Below are positions 1 to 7,315 of a DNA stretch of 9,724 nt, piece by piece (positions within the stretch are counted from its first letter, which is position 1; every line of letters begins with the position of its first letter). A model generated the notes under the pieces. It searched no databases and was not told the origin of the DNA. It was given only the letters and a program-made list of their open reading frames with translations. Origin of the DNA: Candidatus Micrarchaeia archaeon. Its GTDB lineage: Archaea; Micrarchaeota; Micrarchaeia; Anstonellales; JAHKLY01. Position numbers and translations under genes: made by a program. The stretch is from the NCBI GenBank assembly GCA_041653315.1, contig JBAZFO010000040.1, positions 1 to 9,724 of the forward strand, written 5' to 3'.

Positions 1-856
1 TCTGTTTTGGCTCTGCTTGCTCTATATAATTCAAAATATCATTAAAATCAGCATGATCGCTTAATAAAAATCCTTTATCAATACTCATAGGCCTCATTAA
101 AAACTGGCCTGAAGCAACTGCACATAAAACTTCTCTATTTAATGCATAACTTAATTTATACGCAAATCTTCTATTGACTATTCTCTGAGGCATAACTGCT
201 ACAAACGGATCTCTCATAACTTCATCTGCTTCTCTTGTTCCCAACAAAATTCTATTTAGTTTTATTCCATGCTTTTCATATATTTTACAAAAATATTCAA
301 CTTTTTCATCTACTAATGGGATTACTCCGCAATAATCATTTAATATTTTAATAATCTCTTGGCTTTTACCTAAAGAATATCCCCCAAATAATAAAGTATT
401 GTGTTTATTTCTTTTAACCCAATTAGAAATTTCTGCATAAACTGATCCATATTCTGGAAAAACAATTCCTGGTTGTGCATAAGTACTTTCTATAATCAAG
501 GTATCACAATTTCTAATTTCTGCTCCTTTTGTTGTTAATCCATCTCTTAATTTAAAATCTCCAGTATAAACTAATAATCCTTCATTTGTTTCAGCCATTA
601 ATTGAGTAGAACCTAATATATGTCCAGCATTAAAAAGTGTTATTCCTTTTGGATTTAATCTTATTGGGTTATATCGTTCTTCCCAATTAGCTAAATCAAA
701 ACTTTCTTTAGAAACTATAACTCCCTTCTTTTTTCTAGGGCTTCTTAAATGATCAGAATGCGCATGAGATAAATATAATATATTCCCTCCACTATTCTCT
801 AATCCAATCTTTATATCTTCATCTAATAAAATTGAATGTTGGTGGGAATAAACCAT
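1..856 (-). CDS. MBL-fold exonuclease of the COG1236 (YSH1/Exr-like) group, 3' end cut by the window edge
   Basis: A metal-dependent nuclease of the metallo-beta-lactamase fold, expected to act in the cytoplasm on RNA ends or on damaged DNA. The 285 visible residues start at 856 and run off the left edge without a stop. Metal-binding motifs are intact: HAHSDH at residues 31-36, AGHILGS at 77-83, YTGDF at 97-101 and SDHADF at 266-271. The order AGHxLGS, GDFK, CDTLIIEST (117-125), GYSLGKSQ (159-166) and SDHAD matches the compact nucleases of COG1236, including the bacterial ligase-associated exonucleases. Those are about 330 residues, so perhaps 40-50 are missing. No KH domain precedes the catalytic part, so it is not an aCPSF1-type factor. 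An AGGTGA ribosome binding site overlaps the stop codon of the upstream gene, with 10 bases between the genes, so the two are co-transcribed. The family is clear, but RNA versus DNA as substrate is not decided by the sequence. Confidence 0.88.
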   Translation of the reverse strand, partial: MVYSHQHSILLDEDIKIGLENSGGNILYLSHAHSDHLRSPRKKKGVIVSKESFDLANWEERYNPIRLNPKGITLFNAGHILGSTQLMAETNEGLLVYTGDFKLRDGLTTKGAEIRNCDTLIIESTYAQPGIVFPEYGSVYAEISNWVKRNKHNTLLFGGYSLGKSQEIIKILNDYCGVIPLVDEKVEYFCKIYEKHGIKLNRILLGTREADEVMRDPFVAVMPQRIVNRRFAYKLSYALNREVLCAVASGQFLMRPMSIDKGFLLSDHADFNDILNYIEQAEPKQ

Positions 857-862
857 TATTTT

Positions 863-868
863 TCACCT
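863..868 (-). promoter_or_regulatory. Shine-Dalgarno site for the MBL nuclease
   Basis: AGGTGA on the minus strand ends 6 bases before the ATG at 856 and shares bases with the TAG stop (867-869) of the upstream gene. It is the one well-placed ribosome binding site I see in the window. It sits in front of an operon-internal gene, as expected where first genes are leaderless or nearly so. It supports the chosen start and translational coupling. Confidence 0.75.
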
Positions 869-1187
869 ATTGATTTTTGACTTCTTCTAAATGCTCTTCT
901 ATTATTTTTAATTGATTTGATACTCTATCTATAAGCTGTTTAACTGCTGCTAATTCAAACGTAATAGTTTGTAAATGTATTTTCCTCTGTTCTGGATTCT
1001 CTGTATCAACAACTGTATTAACGCCATATAAATCTTCCTTTAATGAATCAAGACTTTTTTTGACATTTGGTTTAACTCTTTTTATTTTTGCTACTGGATT
1101 TGACGCTTTTTTTTCTATTTTTTTACTTTTAACTGGTTTTTTAACTGTTTTCTTAACAGCTGGTTTTTTTGTTTTTATCTTTACCAT
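867..1187 (-). CDS. Small protein with lysine-rich N-terminal tail and helical C-terminal half, unknown function
   Basis: I do not recognise a named family. The 106-residue protein has two parts. Residues 1-44 are extremely basic (18 lysines and one arginine) with recurring KKP/KK spacing and scattered prolines and alanines, resembling the disordered tails of histone H1-like or other nucleic-acid-binding proteins. Residues about 45-106 are predicted helical. The stretch from about 70 to the end (heptad-like LAAVKQLIDRVSNQLKIIEE) looks able to form a coiled coil or helical dimer. It is the first gene of an operon with the MBL nuclease 10 bases downstream, and has its own BRE/TATA promoter. A role in binding nucleic acid near that nuclease is an inference from composition and position only. 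The reading frame itself is well supported by promoter, spacing and coupling. Confidence 0.75.
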   Translation of the reverse strand: MVKIKTKKPAVKKTVKKPVKSKKIEKKASNPVAKIKRVKPNVKKSLDSLKEDLYGVNTVVDTENPEQRKIHLQTITFELAAVKQLIDRVSNQLKIIEEHLEEVKNQ

Positions 1188-1205
1188 AGTACATCTCCAA
1201 ACTCA

Positions 1206-1234
1206 CTTTTATTATAATATTTATAAACCTTTCG
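1206..1234 (-). promoter_or_regulatory. Archaeal BRE/TATA promoter for the lysine-rich protein/MBL nuclease operon
   Basis: On the minus strand the sequence reads CGAAAGG (1234-1228) followed by TTTATAAATA (1227-1218), a near-ideal archaeal BRE plus TATA box. The TATA centre near 1222 predicts transcription starting around 1196, leaving roughly a 10-base leader before the ATG at 1187. A second TATA-like stretch, TTATAATAAAAG (1217-1206), directly follows and would give a leaderless transcript if used. A GGAG (1198-1195) lies 7 bases before the ATG, at the edge of the predicted leader. Confidence 0.75.
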
Positions 1235-1246
1235 GGAGTTTCACTT

Positions 1247-1263
1247 AAAAAAACTAAAAAAAA
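1247..1263 (-). terminator. Poly-T terminator of the large surface-protein gene
   Basis: On the minus strand, about 30 bases after the stop codon at 1294, there are eight T (1263-1256), AG, then seven T (1253-1247). Archaeal RNA polymerase commonly terminates at such T tracts without a hairpin. It lies just ahead of the promoter of the next minus-strand operon, so it separates the two transcription units. Confidence 0.65.
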
Positions 1264-1293
1264 GTATTTAAATTTTGTAACTATAGGTACAAA

Positions 1294-4200
1294 CTAATCT
1301 TCACGTGATAATTTCACTATTTCAATTGGTTTTTCTTTTTTATGCGCTGAATTTTTAAAAAAGAATAGCCCCCCAATTATTAAAATTAAAAATATTGATG
1401 CAATAGATATTAACAAAATGGGGCTTGATTGTTCATCATTTGAATTTATTCCTGGATTTGTACCTGATAATAATCTTAAAGCATCATAATATGCTTTTGA
1501 ACTTAATTTAAATGCTTCAACTTTGTCTTCTTTTTCTAAATATTCACGAGTTTTACTCAAATCTTCACTTAATAAATTTAATTTATTCTTTGAATCTGCA
1601 TTTAATTCTCTACTATTTAATATAACTATACTCTGTTCAGTTTTATTTATATAATTATGAATTTTATCATCCACACCAATTACAATAAGTTCTACTGCAT
1701 TTTTTGTAATATTAAACTCTCTCACTGATTCTCTAAAATTACTTAAATATGTAATATCAGATAATACTTGATTTGGATCATTATCTATTTTCTCTTCAAT
1801 ATCTAAAATATCTTTTTTGATTGCTTTTAATTTTGAATCCAATTCAGTTGAAGTATACGGAAAAGACAATAAAACATTGCCTTCAACTTTATAGCTTTTT
1901 AATGAATTATAATATATTTTATATTCTGGATAAATTTTATTTTCAAAATCACTTGAAATTGTTTTAGCATTTATTATTTCTTGTGATAATGAAGTTAAAG
2001 TTGATTCTCCTTTATTTCCAATCTTTGTTTTCAATAATTCCAATAAGCTATTTGTCTGGCCCAATAATGGAATATCCTCTTTTGAAAGAGTTAAAGAACG
2101 TAATTTAACTAAATTATCTTCAATAGTGGTCATTAAATCTGATATTTCAAAATCTGTATTCCCACTTCTAATCCAAACAGAATTTAAAGAATTAAATTCA
2201 TCAGATAAACTTTCTCTTAAGAATTGCAAAGAAGAAAATAAATCAAAGCTTTCAGTTAAATTTCTTGCTTTTTTTAATTTATCAAAAGCTTCAGAAAATT
2301 TTCCTAAATTAAAATCATATTTAGATTCGTCTAATATTAAACTTGCTTCATCTAATATGTTTATAAGTTCAGTTGAATCTTGAGTTAAATTATTCTGCTC
2401 TAATAAATTCGCTGTATCCTCTAATGAAACAATGTCTTCATAAATATCTTGGTATTCCTCTAAATAATTATTTTGAGAAATATTTTGACTTACACTTCTA
2501 TTTTCTAAAATATAATAAAAATGATAAATTGTTTTTCCTTTTTCTATATCATTTAATTCAATTTTAGCTTTTTCTCCCAAATTAGTGGTTTTCTTTTCTA
2601 TACCATTAATTTCTGTTGAAGTTGAAACAGCATCTTCTGGAATATTTTCAAAAGAATATAATAAATTAACAGGTATATCTGCATTAAAAGTAACAACTTT
2701 TCTTATTTTTTGATATTCGGGAACAGATTCAATAATAGTATCTGAATAAGAAATTCTTTTGAATAATTTTGCATCTAAATGAAATTTAATCTCAGACTTT
2801 TCTCTTGAATCAATTTTAGAAAATTCTATTAAAAGATTATCTTTATCTTTTGAAACTCTATTTATATTATCAGATTTATATATAATATCTGAAGAATAAA
2901 CTTCATAATCAAAAGGTATTTCAACTAAAACATATGAATCATAAGATAAATCAGTTGGATTTTGAAAAATCACTAAAATATCTAAATCGACAGGTTCATC
3001 TAAAATAGGAATGGATTTCCAATTTTCTTGAATTTTATACTCATTTTCAAATTTTTGTTTTAAAATATCTGGTTTCTTATCTTCTAAAGAATCTAAGATT
3101 TTATTATAATCATTTAAAATATTTTTTAAATTTCCTAATGCTTTTGTATAATCAATATGATTATTTTTATAATACGGCTCCCACTTTTCAAATAAATTTT
3201 TTTCATTTATTAAATCCTTATCATAAGAATACATTGAATATAAATTTTGTTTTATAACTGCACGTTTTGAAGTTAATTGTTCTTCATATTCTGAATATGC
3301 AATAGCATAAATTTCATTAATAAAATTATTAATATCATCTTTAATTAAAACAAGATCTGTAATTCCATAATTATATGTTTTATAAAAATTATACCAATCT
3401 TTATATGAAGATACAGTTAACCCATCTTTTTCTGCAGCAAGTATTACTCTATTAAATTCTGATAATAAAGAATCAAAATATAAAAATTCTTTTCCTTCAC
3501 AGATATCTACGCATTCTTTCGCAGAATCATAGGCCTCTTTATATAATATATACTGCTCTCCAATTGTCTGTTTATTTGTTATTGATGAATTTTGAGCTTC
3601 TTCTCTATATACCATTGCAAAAGCTCTTGAAGATTGAGAAGTATTCTGTAATTTTGCATCACATTCAAGAAGTTTATTTCTTGCCTTTTCTTTCATCCAT
3701 AAATTCAAATTTTCAAATTCTTCTAATAAAAGTTGCGCGTTTTCATTTATTAAAACAAATCTTGTATTAGCAAAATGTAATTTTTCTATCCCTTCACCAA
3801 GATTATCTGAACCTGTTGTTCTATAATTTTTAACTTGAGTATAATTTGAATCTGCATCTTGTTTTATAGAATTTAAATTAGAATATATACTCACTAAATT
3901 CCAATCTAAATATCCTAAGCTATTCGAATCTTCTGGTGTCTCTATATTTTGAATAGTATATTCTGCTGGAACAGAATCTATTAATTCAATTTTTTGGATT
4001 TTTAAAAGATTTAAAGCATCAGCTGCTTTTTTTTGGTTTGTTTCTGTTTCTTCATTTAAAATAGTAAATTCATCAATTATTATATTCTGTGCTTCAACAA
4101 TATCTTCATATAATTCAATTCCTTTTATTGCTAAACTATTTTGTTTTCCGATTAATGAATTAATAGGCAAAGCATTCAAGAAATTAAAATTAGGTCCAGA

Positions 4201-4992
4201 AGGAGATTGAATCAATTCTTCTCTTACATCTAAAACTTCTTGATAAGCACTTGAATATTGAAATGAAAGAGAATTAGGATTTATACCTGTTGTTGATTGA
4301 AAACTCATTGCATCGTGAACTTGTTTTGCTTGGGTGTATATTTGTTTTGCACCACCAAAATAATTATTATATCCTGCACCTAAATTCTCTAATTTTAAAA
4401 ACTCTTCATTAACATCAGAATAAATATAATTTACTGCTTTAGTTGAATGCTCTAATGTAGCAATATAATTTGTTAAAACTTTTTTGTACTCCCCCGGCAT
4501 AGATAAATATTCAAAAACACAAACTGCTTCTACCCTATAAGGATAAACTTCTGTTTCATTTCCTTCTTTAACTCTACAGCCGGATGTAGAAAAAGTACCT
4601 CCTCTCTCCTCACAATTTAAAATTACACTATGCACTTGAGTAAAAATATCAACACAAATAGGATTTTTAAAAACTTTAAGAGAATTTTTTCCTAATACCA
4701 AATTATCCTGCGCGTTATCTAATTCTGTTTTTGCTTTTGTAAACGCATTAAAAGAAGATAAATCAGAAATAACTTCTATTTCATCTAAATTAGATGAAGC
4801 TAATGATTGAACATATCTAGGTTCTAGTACTTCAAATGGCCAGCATAATCTTAATGCATTATTACACATCCAAGACTCATCTTCCCAAAAATTTGGTTCA
4901 AAATTATCATTTAATGGCTGAAATGAATTTGCATAAGACAAAGTTATAAATAAACTAATATACAGAATGATTAATAATTTACAACCTCCCAT
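1294..4992 (-). CDS. Giant secreted, membrane-anchored surface protein rich in helical/coiled-coil regions, unknown function
   Basis: A 1232-residue envelope protein with type I topology. Residues 1-21 form a signal peptide: a hydrophobic core at about 6-19 and a likely cut after SYA (19-21). One membrane helix spans about 1191-1212, followed by a short lysine-rich cytoplasmic tail (KNSAHKKEK, 1213-1221). The outer part has an N-terminal section with six cysteines (43, 50, 113, 127, 139, 158), which could form three disulfides. A long helical region of about 170-660 holds three more cysteines (444, 494, 498). A beta-rich segment at about 665-832 resembles an Ig-like pair. A second helical region spans about 840-1175. 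Two stretches (about 895-912 and 1153-1175) look like TPR-type helix pairs. Ten N-glycosylation sequons are visible, all before the membrane helix. No catalytic motif was found. It may be an S-layer-associated, adhesion or host-contact protein, but this is inference. It is a monocistronic unit with its own promoter and terminator. Confidence 0.85.
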   Translation of the reverse strand: MGGCKLLIILYISLFITLSYANSFQPLNDNFEPNFWEDESWMCNNALRLCWPFEVLEPRYVQSLASSNLDEIEVISDLSSFNAFTKAKTELDNAQDNLVLGKNSLKVFKNPICVDIFTQVHSVILNCEERGGTFSTSGCRVKEGNETEVYPYRVEAVCVFEYLSMPGEYKKVLTNYIATLEHSTKAVNYIYSDVNEEFLKLENLGAGYNNYFGGAKQIYTQAKQVHDAMSFQSTTGINPNSLSFQYSSAYQEVLDVREELIQSPSGPNFNFLNALPINSLIGKQNSLAIKGIELYEDIVEAQNIIIDEFTILNEETETNQKKAADALNLLKIQKIELIDSVPAEYTIQNIETPEDSNSLGYLDWNLVSIYSNLNSIKQDADSNYTQVKNYRTTGSDNLGEGIEKLHFANTRFVLINENAQLLLEEFENLNLWMKEKARNKLLECDAKLQNTSQSSRAFAMVYREEAQNSSITNKQTIGEQYILYKEAYDSAKECVDICEGKEFLYFDSLLSEFNRVILAAEKDGLTVSSYKDWYNFYKTYNYGITDLVLIKDDINNFINEIYAIAYSEYEEQLTSKRAVIKQNLYSMYSYDKDLINEKNLFEKWEPYYKNNHIDYTKALGNLKNILNDYNKILDSLEDKKPDILKQKFENEYKIQENWKSIPILDEPVDLDILVIFQNPTDLSYDSYVLVEIPFDYEVYSSDIIYKSDNINRVSKDKDNLLIEFSKIDSREKSEIKFHLDAKLFKRISYSDTIIESVPEYQKIRKVVTFNADIPVNLLYSFENIPEDAVSTSTEINGIEKKTTNLGEKAKIELNDIEKGKTIYHFYYILENRSVSQNISQNNYLEEYQDIYEDIVSLEDTANLLEQNNLTQDSTELINILDEASLILDESKYDFNLGKFSEAFDKLKKARNLTESFDLFSSLQFLRESLSDEFNSLNSVWIRSGNTDFEISDLMTTIEDNLVKLRSLTLSKEDIPLLGQTNSLLELLKTKIGNKGESTLTSLSQEIINAKTISSDFENKIYPEYKIYYNSLKSYKVEGNVLLSFPYTSTELDSKLKAIKKDILDIEEKIDNDPNQVLSDITYLSNFRESVREFNITKNAVELIVIGVDDKIHNYINKTEQSIVILNSRELNADSKNKLNLLSEDLSKTREYLEKEDKVEAFKLSSKAYYDALRLLSGTNPGINSNDEQSSPILLISIASIFLILIIGGLFFFKNSAHKKEKPIEIVKLSRED

Positions 4993-5043
4993 AGTATTAT
5001 GTTATATAGTAAGGTATAAAAAGGTTATAGTATTAATTTTTTC
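4993..5043. promoter_or_regulatory. 51-bp divergent promoter, apparently one TATA box for two leaderless genes
   Basis: The gap between the surface-protein gene (minus, start 4992) and the DHH nuclease gene (plus, start 5044) holds TATAAAAAGG at 5015-5024. Its centre, about 5019, lies 25 bases before the plus-strand ATG. Read on the minus strand, TTTTTATA (5022-5015) is centred about 26 bases before the minus-strand ATG. Both distances fit the usual archaeal TATA-to-start spacing, so both transcripts would begin at or next to their start codons. No Shine-Dalgarno site precedes either gene. A minus-strand TATATAAC-like stretch near 5005 is too close to its ATG to serve. Confidence 0.7.
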
Positions 5044-6351
5044 ATGGGTTTTGACGACTTTTTACAAAGAGCAGAAGAGATTAAAAAAACTGTTGAAAAA
5101 TTCAAAAATCCCCTAGTTGTACATCATTATGATTGCGATGGGATTACTTCTGGAGCTATTACTATAAAAGCACTTCAAGAAATGAAAAAACCTTATTCAA
5201 ATAAAGTTTATAGAAAACTTGATGAAGATGCAATTGAAGAATTAAAAAATGAAAAAGAAATTATTTTTGTAGATTTGGGAGGAAGTACTGAATTAGTAAA
5301 TGAACTAAAAGGAGAGGTAGTTATTATTGATCATCATCAAACTAAAAATATTAATAGATTACAAATAAATCCAGAATTATTTGGTTTTGACGGCAGTTTA
5401 GAATTAAGCGCTTCTGGCACTGCTTTTTTTACATTTAATACTTGTGGGGATTTAGCTGTTGTAGGTGCAATAGGAGATGTGCAATATCCATTTAGAGGGT
5501 TAAATTCAAAATTAGTTGAAAAAGCAATTGAAAGAGAAGAAATTGAAAAGACAATTGATATTACTTTATACGGCAGAGGAGCAAGACCTTTAATTCAATT
5601 TCTATTATATTCTGACGATCCATATTTACCTGGCATTTCAAATTCTGAAAACGGAACAAAAGCATTTTTAGAAAGCACTGGAATTGAATTAAAAGATAAA
5701 ATTTCAGAAAAATGGAGAACTTATTATGATTTAAATTCAAATGAAAAAAAAATATTAATAGACAATTTAATTTCTTATCTTTGTGATAAGGAATTATGTG
5801 ATTACTCTAAAAAATTAATTGGTGAAGTTTATTTATTAAAAAACAGGCCAAAAAATTGTGAAATGTATGACGCAACTGAATTTTCCACTATACTTAATGC
5901 ATGCGGCAGAAATAACAGAACAGATATAGGATTAGGAGTTTGCTTAGATCATGATAAATATTATGAAGAAGCAAAACAGCTTCTTTTAATGCATAGAAAT
6001 AATTTAAAGGAAGGAGTAAAATATGCTAAAAATCACATTGAAGATTTTGGAAAATTTTATTTTATAGATGCGCGTGGTATAATTGATGATTCAATTATTG
6101 GTGTTGTAGCAGGAATGCTCTTATCTAAAAGAAATAAACCTCTTATTGCTGCTTCATTAGATGAAAAAGGAGAAATAAAACTATCTTCGCGTCTTCTTGA
6201 CAAAGAAAGTGAAATCAATTTAGGAAAAATCTTAAAAGATGTTTCTGCGCAAGTCGGAGGAGTTGGTGGGGGACATAAATACGCAGCAGGCTGCTCTATA
6301 CCAAATAATAAAATCAATGAGTTTTTGCTTGAGTTAAATAAACATTTTTAA
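5044..6351 (+). CDS. Archaeal RecJ-like DHH/DHHA1 phosphoesterase (single-strand exonuclease, GAN-like)
   Basis: A manganese-type DHH-superfamily nuclease expected to trim single-stranded DNA or RNA 5' ends in replication and repair. Archaeal relatives include the GINS-associated nuclease GAN. All catalytic motifs are visible in its 435 residues: HHYDCDG at 27-33, the aspartate of FVDLGG at 77, DHH at 96-98 and GAIGD at 141-145. The DHHA1 substrate-binding half follows, with NACGRNNRTDIG at 285-296 and the glycine-rich GGVGGGHKYAAG at 405-416. Length and motif order agree with archaeal RecJ homologues. The ATG at 5044 sits 25 bases after a TATA box with no ribosome binding site, implying a leaderless message. 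It diverges from the surface-protein gene and its stop overlaps the stop of the convergent hydrolase gene by 4 bases. Leucine is mostly TTA (32 of 49 codons), which serves as the local baseline. Whether this paralogue binds GINS cannot be seen. Confidence 0.92.
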   Translation: MGFDDFLQRAEEIKKTVEKFKNPLVVHHYDCDGITSGAITIKALQEMKKPYSNKVYRKLDEDAIEELKNEKEIIFVDLGGSTELVNELKGEVVIIDHHQTKNINRLQINPELFGFDGSLELSASGTAFFTFNTCGDLAVVGAIGDVQYPFRGLNSKLVEKAIEREEIEKTIDITLYGRGARPLIQFLLYSDDPYLPGISNSENGTKAFLESTGIELKDKISEKWRTYYDLNSNEKKILIDNLISYLCDKELCDYSKKLIGEVYLLKNRPKNCEMYDATEFSTILNACGRNNRTDIGLGVCLDHDKYYEEAKQLLLMHRNNLKEGVKYAKNHIEDFGKFYFIDARGIIDDSIIGVVAGMLLSKRNKPLIAASLDEKGEIKLSSRLLDKESEINLGKILKDVSAQVGGVGGGHKYAAGCSIPNNKINEFLLELNKHF

Positions 6352-6980
6352 TAAGGTATTTCACATCTAATTCCTAATTCCTCTATTTTTTGTTTTAATT
6401 TTTCAACTTCCTCTTTTCCATTTGGCAAATCCACACCATATTCTTTTCCATAATGTATAGGTATTACTAATCTTGGCTTTATTGCTTTAACAGCTTCAAG
6501 CGCTTGGTCTGGATCCATTGTGAATTTTCCTCCGCAAGGCAAAAGCGCTACATCACATTTATATCCAAGAGTATTCATTTCTGGAATAAATTCTGTATCT
6601 CCAGCATGATATATCTTTGTTCCATTTATATCTAAAATAACTCCAATAGATTCGCCTTTTTTATGAAACGGCTTTTCCAGATTATAAGCATCAACTGCTT
6701 TTATTTTTATATTTAATTTTTCAAATGATTGCCCGGGTAAAATATCCTCCTGTTGATATTTACAGTTTCTACCTATCAAAATTGTACCCTCTTTTTTTAT
6801 ATTACTTGAATCAACACAATGATCAAAATGTCCGTGTGTATAAATAATTAAATCTGCTTTTTCTGGATTTTCAGGCAAAATAAAAGGATCAATATAAATT
6901 ATTTTATTTTCTGCTTTAATCATTGTGCTTGCATGACCAAAAACAGTTATTAATATATCTTTAAATTTTATTTTTTCCAT
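6348..6980 (-). CDS. UPF0173-type metal-dependent hydrolase (MBL fold)
   Basis: A 210-residue cytoplasmic metallo-hydrolase of the UPF0173 group, whose substrate is unknown. Metal ligands are visible: HGHFDH at 49-54, HAGDTE at 125-130 and the histidine in IPIHYG at 173-178. The conserved GHAS (15-18) and LPCGGKFTMDPDQA (147-160) segments are also typical of the family. Length is close to the usual 210-230 residues. The frame is open 14 codons further upstream to an ATG at 7022. I place the start at 6980 because the extension would translate straight through the palindromic TATA box at 7003-7018, and the family begins near MEKIKF. The gene is convergent with the DHH nuclease (4-base overlap) and divergent from the 93-residue unknown gene across a 53-bp promoter. 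It is separate in sequence from the MBL nuclease at the left edge of the window. Confidence 0.88.
   Translation of the reverse strand: MEKIKFKDILITVFGHASTMIKAENKIIYIDPFILPENPEKADLIIYTHGHFDHCVDSSNIKKEGTILIGRNCKYQQEDILPGQSFEKLNIKIKAVDAYNLEKPFHKKGESIGVILDINGTKIYHAGDTEFIPEMNTLGYKCDVALLPCGGKFTMDPDQALEAVKAIKPRLVIPIHYGKEYGVDLPNGKEEVEKLKQKIEELGIRCEIPY
6386..6403 (+). terminator. Probable T-tract terminator of the DHH nuclease message, inside the convergent gene
   Basis: Reading plus strand, TTTTTTGTTTTAATTTTT begins about 35 bases after the DHH stop codon. It is the first strong T tract available, and it lies within the 3' end of the convergent hydrolase gene. If used, the two messages overlap in antisense by at least 40 bases. 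Many T runs occur in this AT-rich DNA, so the assignment is moderate. Confidence 0.4.
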
Positions 6981-7033
6981 ATAATATATTAGAACCAAAA
7001 GCTTTTTATATATAAAAAACACCAGTTATTAAT
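6981..7033. promoter_or_regulatory. 53-bp divergent promoter with a perfect 16-bp palindromic TATA box
   Basis: TTTTTATATATAAAAA at 7003-7018 is a perfect palindrome, so it presents the same TATA box on both strands. Its centre (7010.5) is 30 bases from the minus-strand ATG at 6980 and about 24 bases from the plus-strand ATG at 7034. Both are compatible with leaderless or nearly leaderless messages. No ribosome binding site is seen on either side. There is no room for a second TATA element at proper spacing, so one box probably serves both genes. Confidence 0.7.
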
Positions 7034-7315
7034 ATGGAAAATATATACAAAGAGAAATTATCAAAAAATATTACTCAAGAACATCCTCTTTATCAAAAAA
7101 TAAAAGATAATTTTAGAATAACCTGCAATTTATTTAATATAGACTATGACCCAACTGAATTAAGAATTAAAGATAATATAATTTCTGGTTATGACCCAAA
7201 TAAAAAAGAAATAATTACTTTTATTCATGAAAATAATAAAACAATTTTAATGATTTATGGCGCACCAAGTGGAAAACCAATAAAATTAAAAGATGTAAAA
7301 TATACTGCTGTTTAA
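7034..7315 (+). CDS. Hypothetical protein, 93 residues
   Basis: I do not recognise a family. The product is soluble-looking, with no signal peptide or membrane helix. Its N-terminal third appears helical (about 3-35, with HPLYQKIKDNF at 17-27). The C-terminal part, from about 42, looks like beta strands (IKDNIISGYDP 45-55, EIITFIHE 59-66, KTILMIYGAPSG 69-80). There is one cysteine (31) and no recognisable catalytic motif. Support for the gene comes from the TATA box 24 bases before its ATG, a full-length frame, codon use like its neighbours, and a neat 4-base stop overlap with the convergent gene. It does not overlap a better candidate on the other strand. Confidence 0.65.
   Translation: MENIYKEKLSKNITQEHPLYQKIKDNFRITCNLFNIDYDPTELRIKDNIISGYDPNKKEIITFIHENNKTILMIYGAPSGKPIKLKDVKYTAV

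Noticed and set aside
1060..1248. Plus-strand frame opposite the lysine-rich gene, rich in phenylalanine
   Set aside because: It is the antisense shadow of lysine codons (AAA read as TTT) and has no promoter of its own.
1277..1290. Imperfect palindrome GTAACTATAGGTAC just after the surface-protein stop codon as an operator
   Set aside because: The arms mismatch and it lies between stop codon and terminator, where an operator is not expected.
2126..3770. Several plus-strand open frames of 64-85 codons inside the surface-protein gene
   Set aside because: They lie antisense to a continuous 1232-codon gene, have no promoter or ribosome binding site, and look like translated shadows.
6057..6317. 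Minus-strand 86-codon frame inside the DHH nuclease gene
   Set aside because: It is antisense to the conserved DHHA1 region; its proline/serine-rich text mirrors glycine-rich codons.
6981..7022. A 14-residue N-terminal extension of the UPF0173 hydrolase starting at 7022
   Set aside because: It would translate through the palindromic TATA box and exceed the usual family start; the ATG at 6980 fits the promoter spacing.
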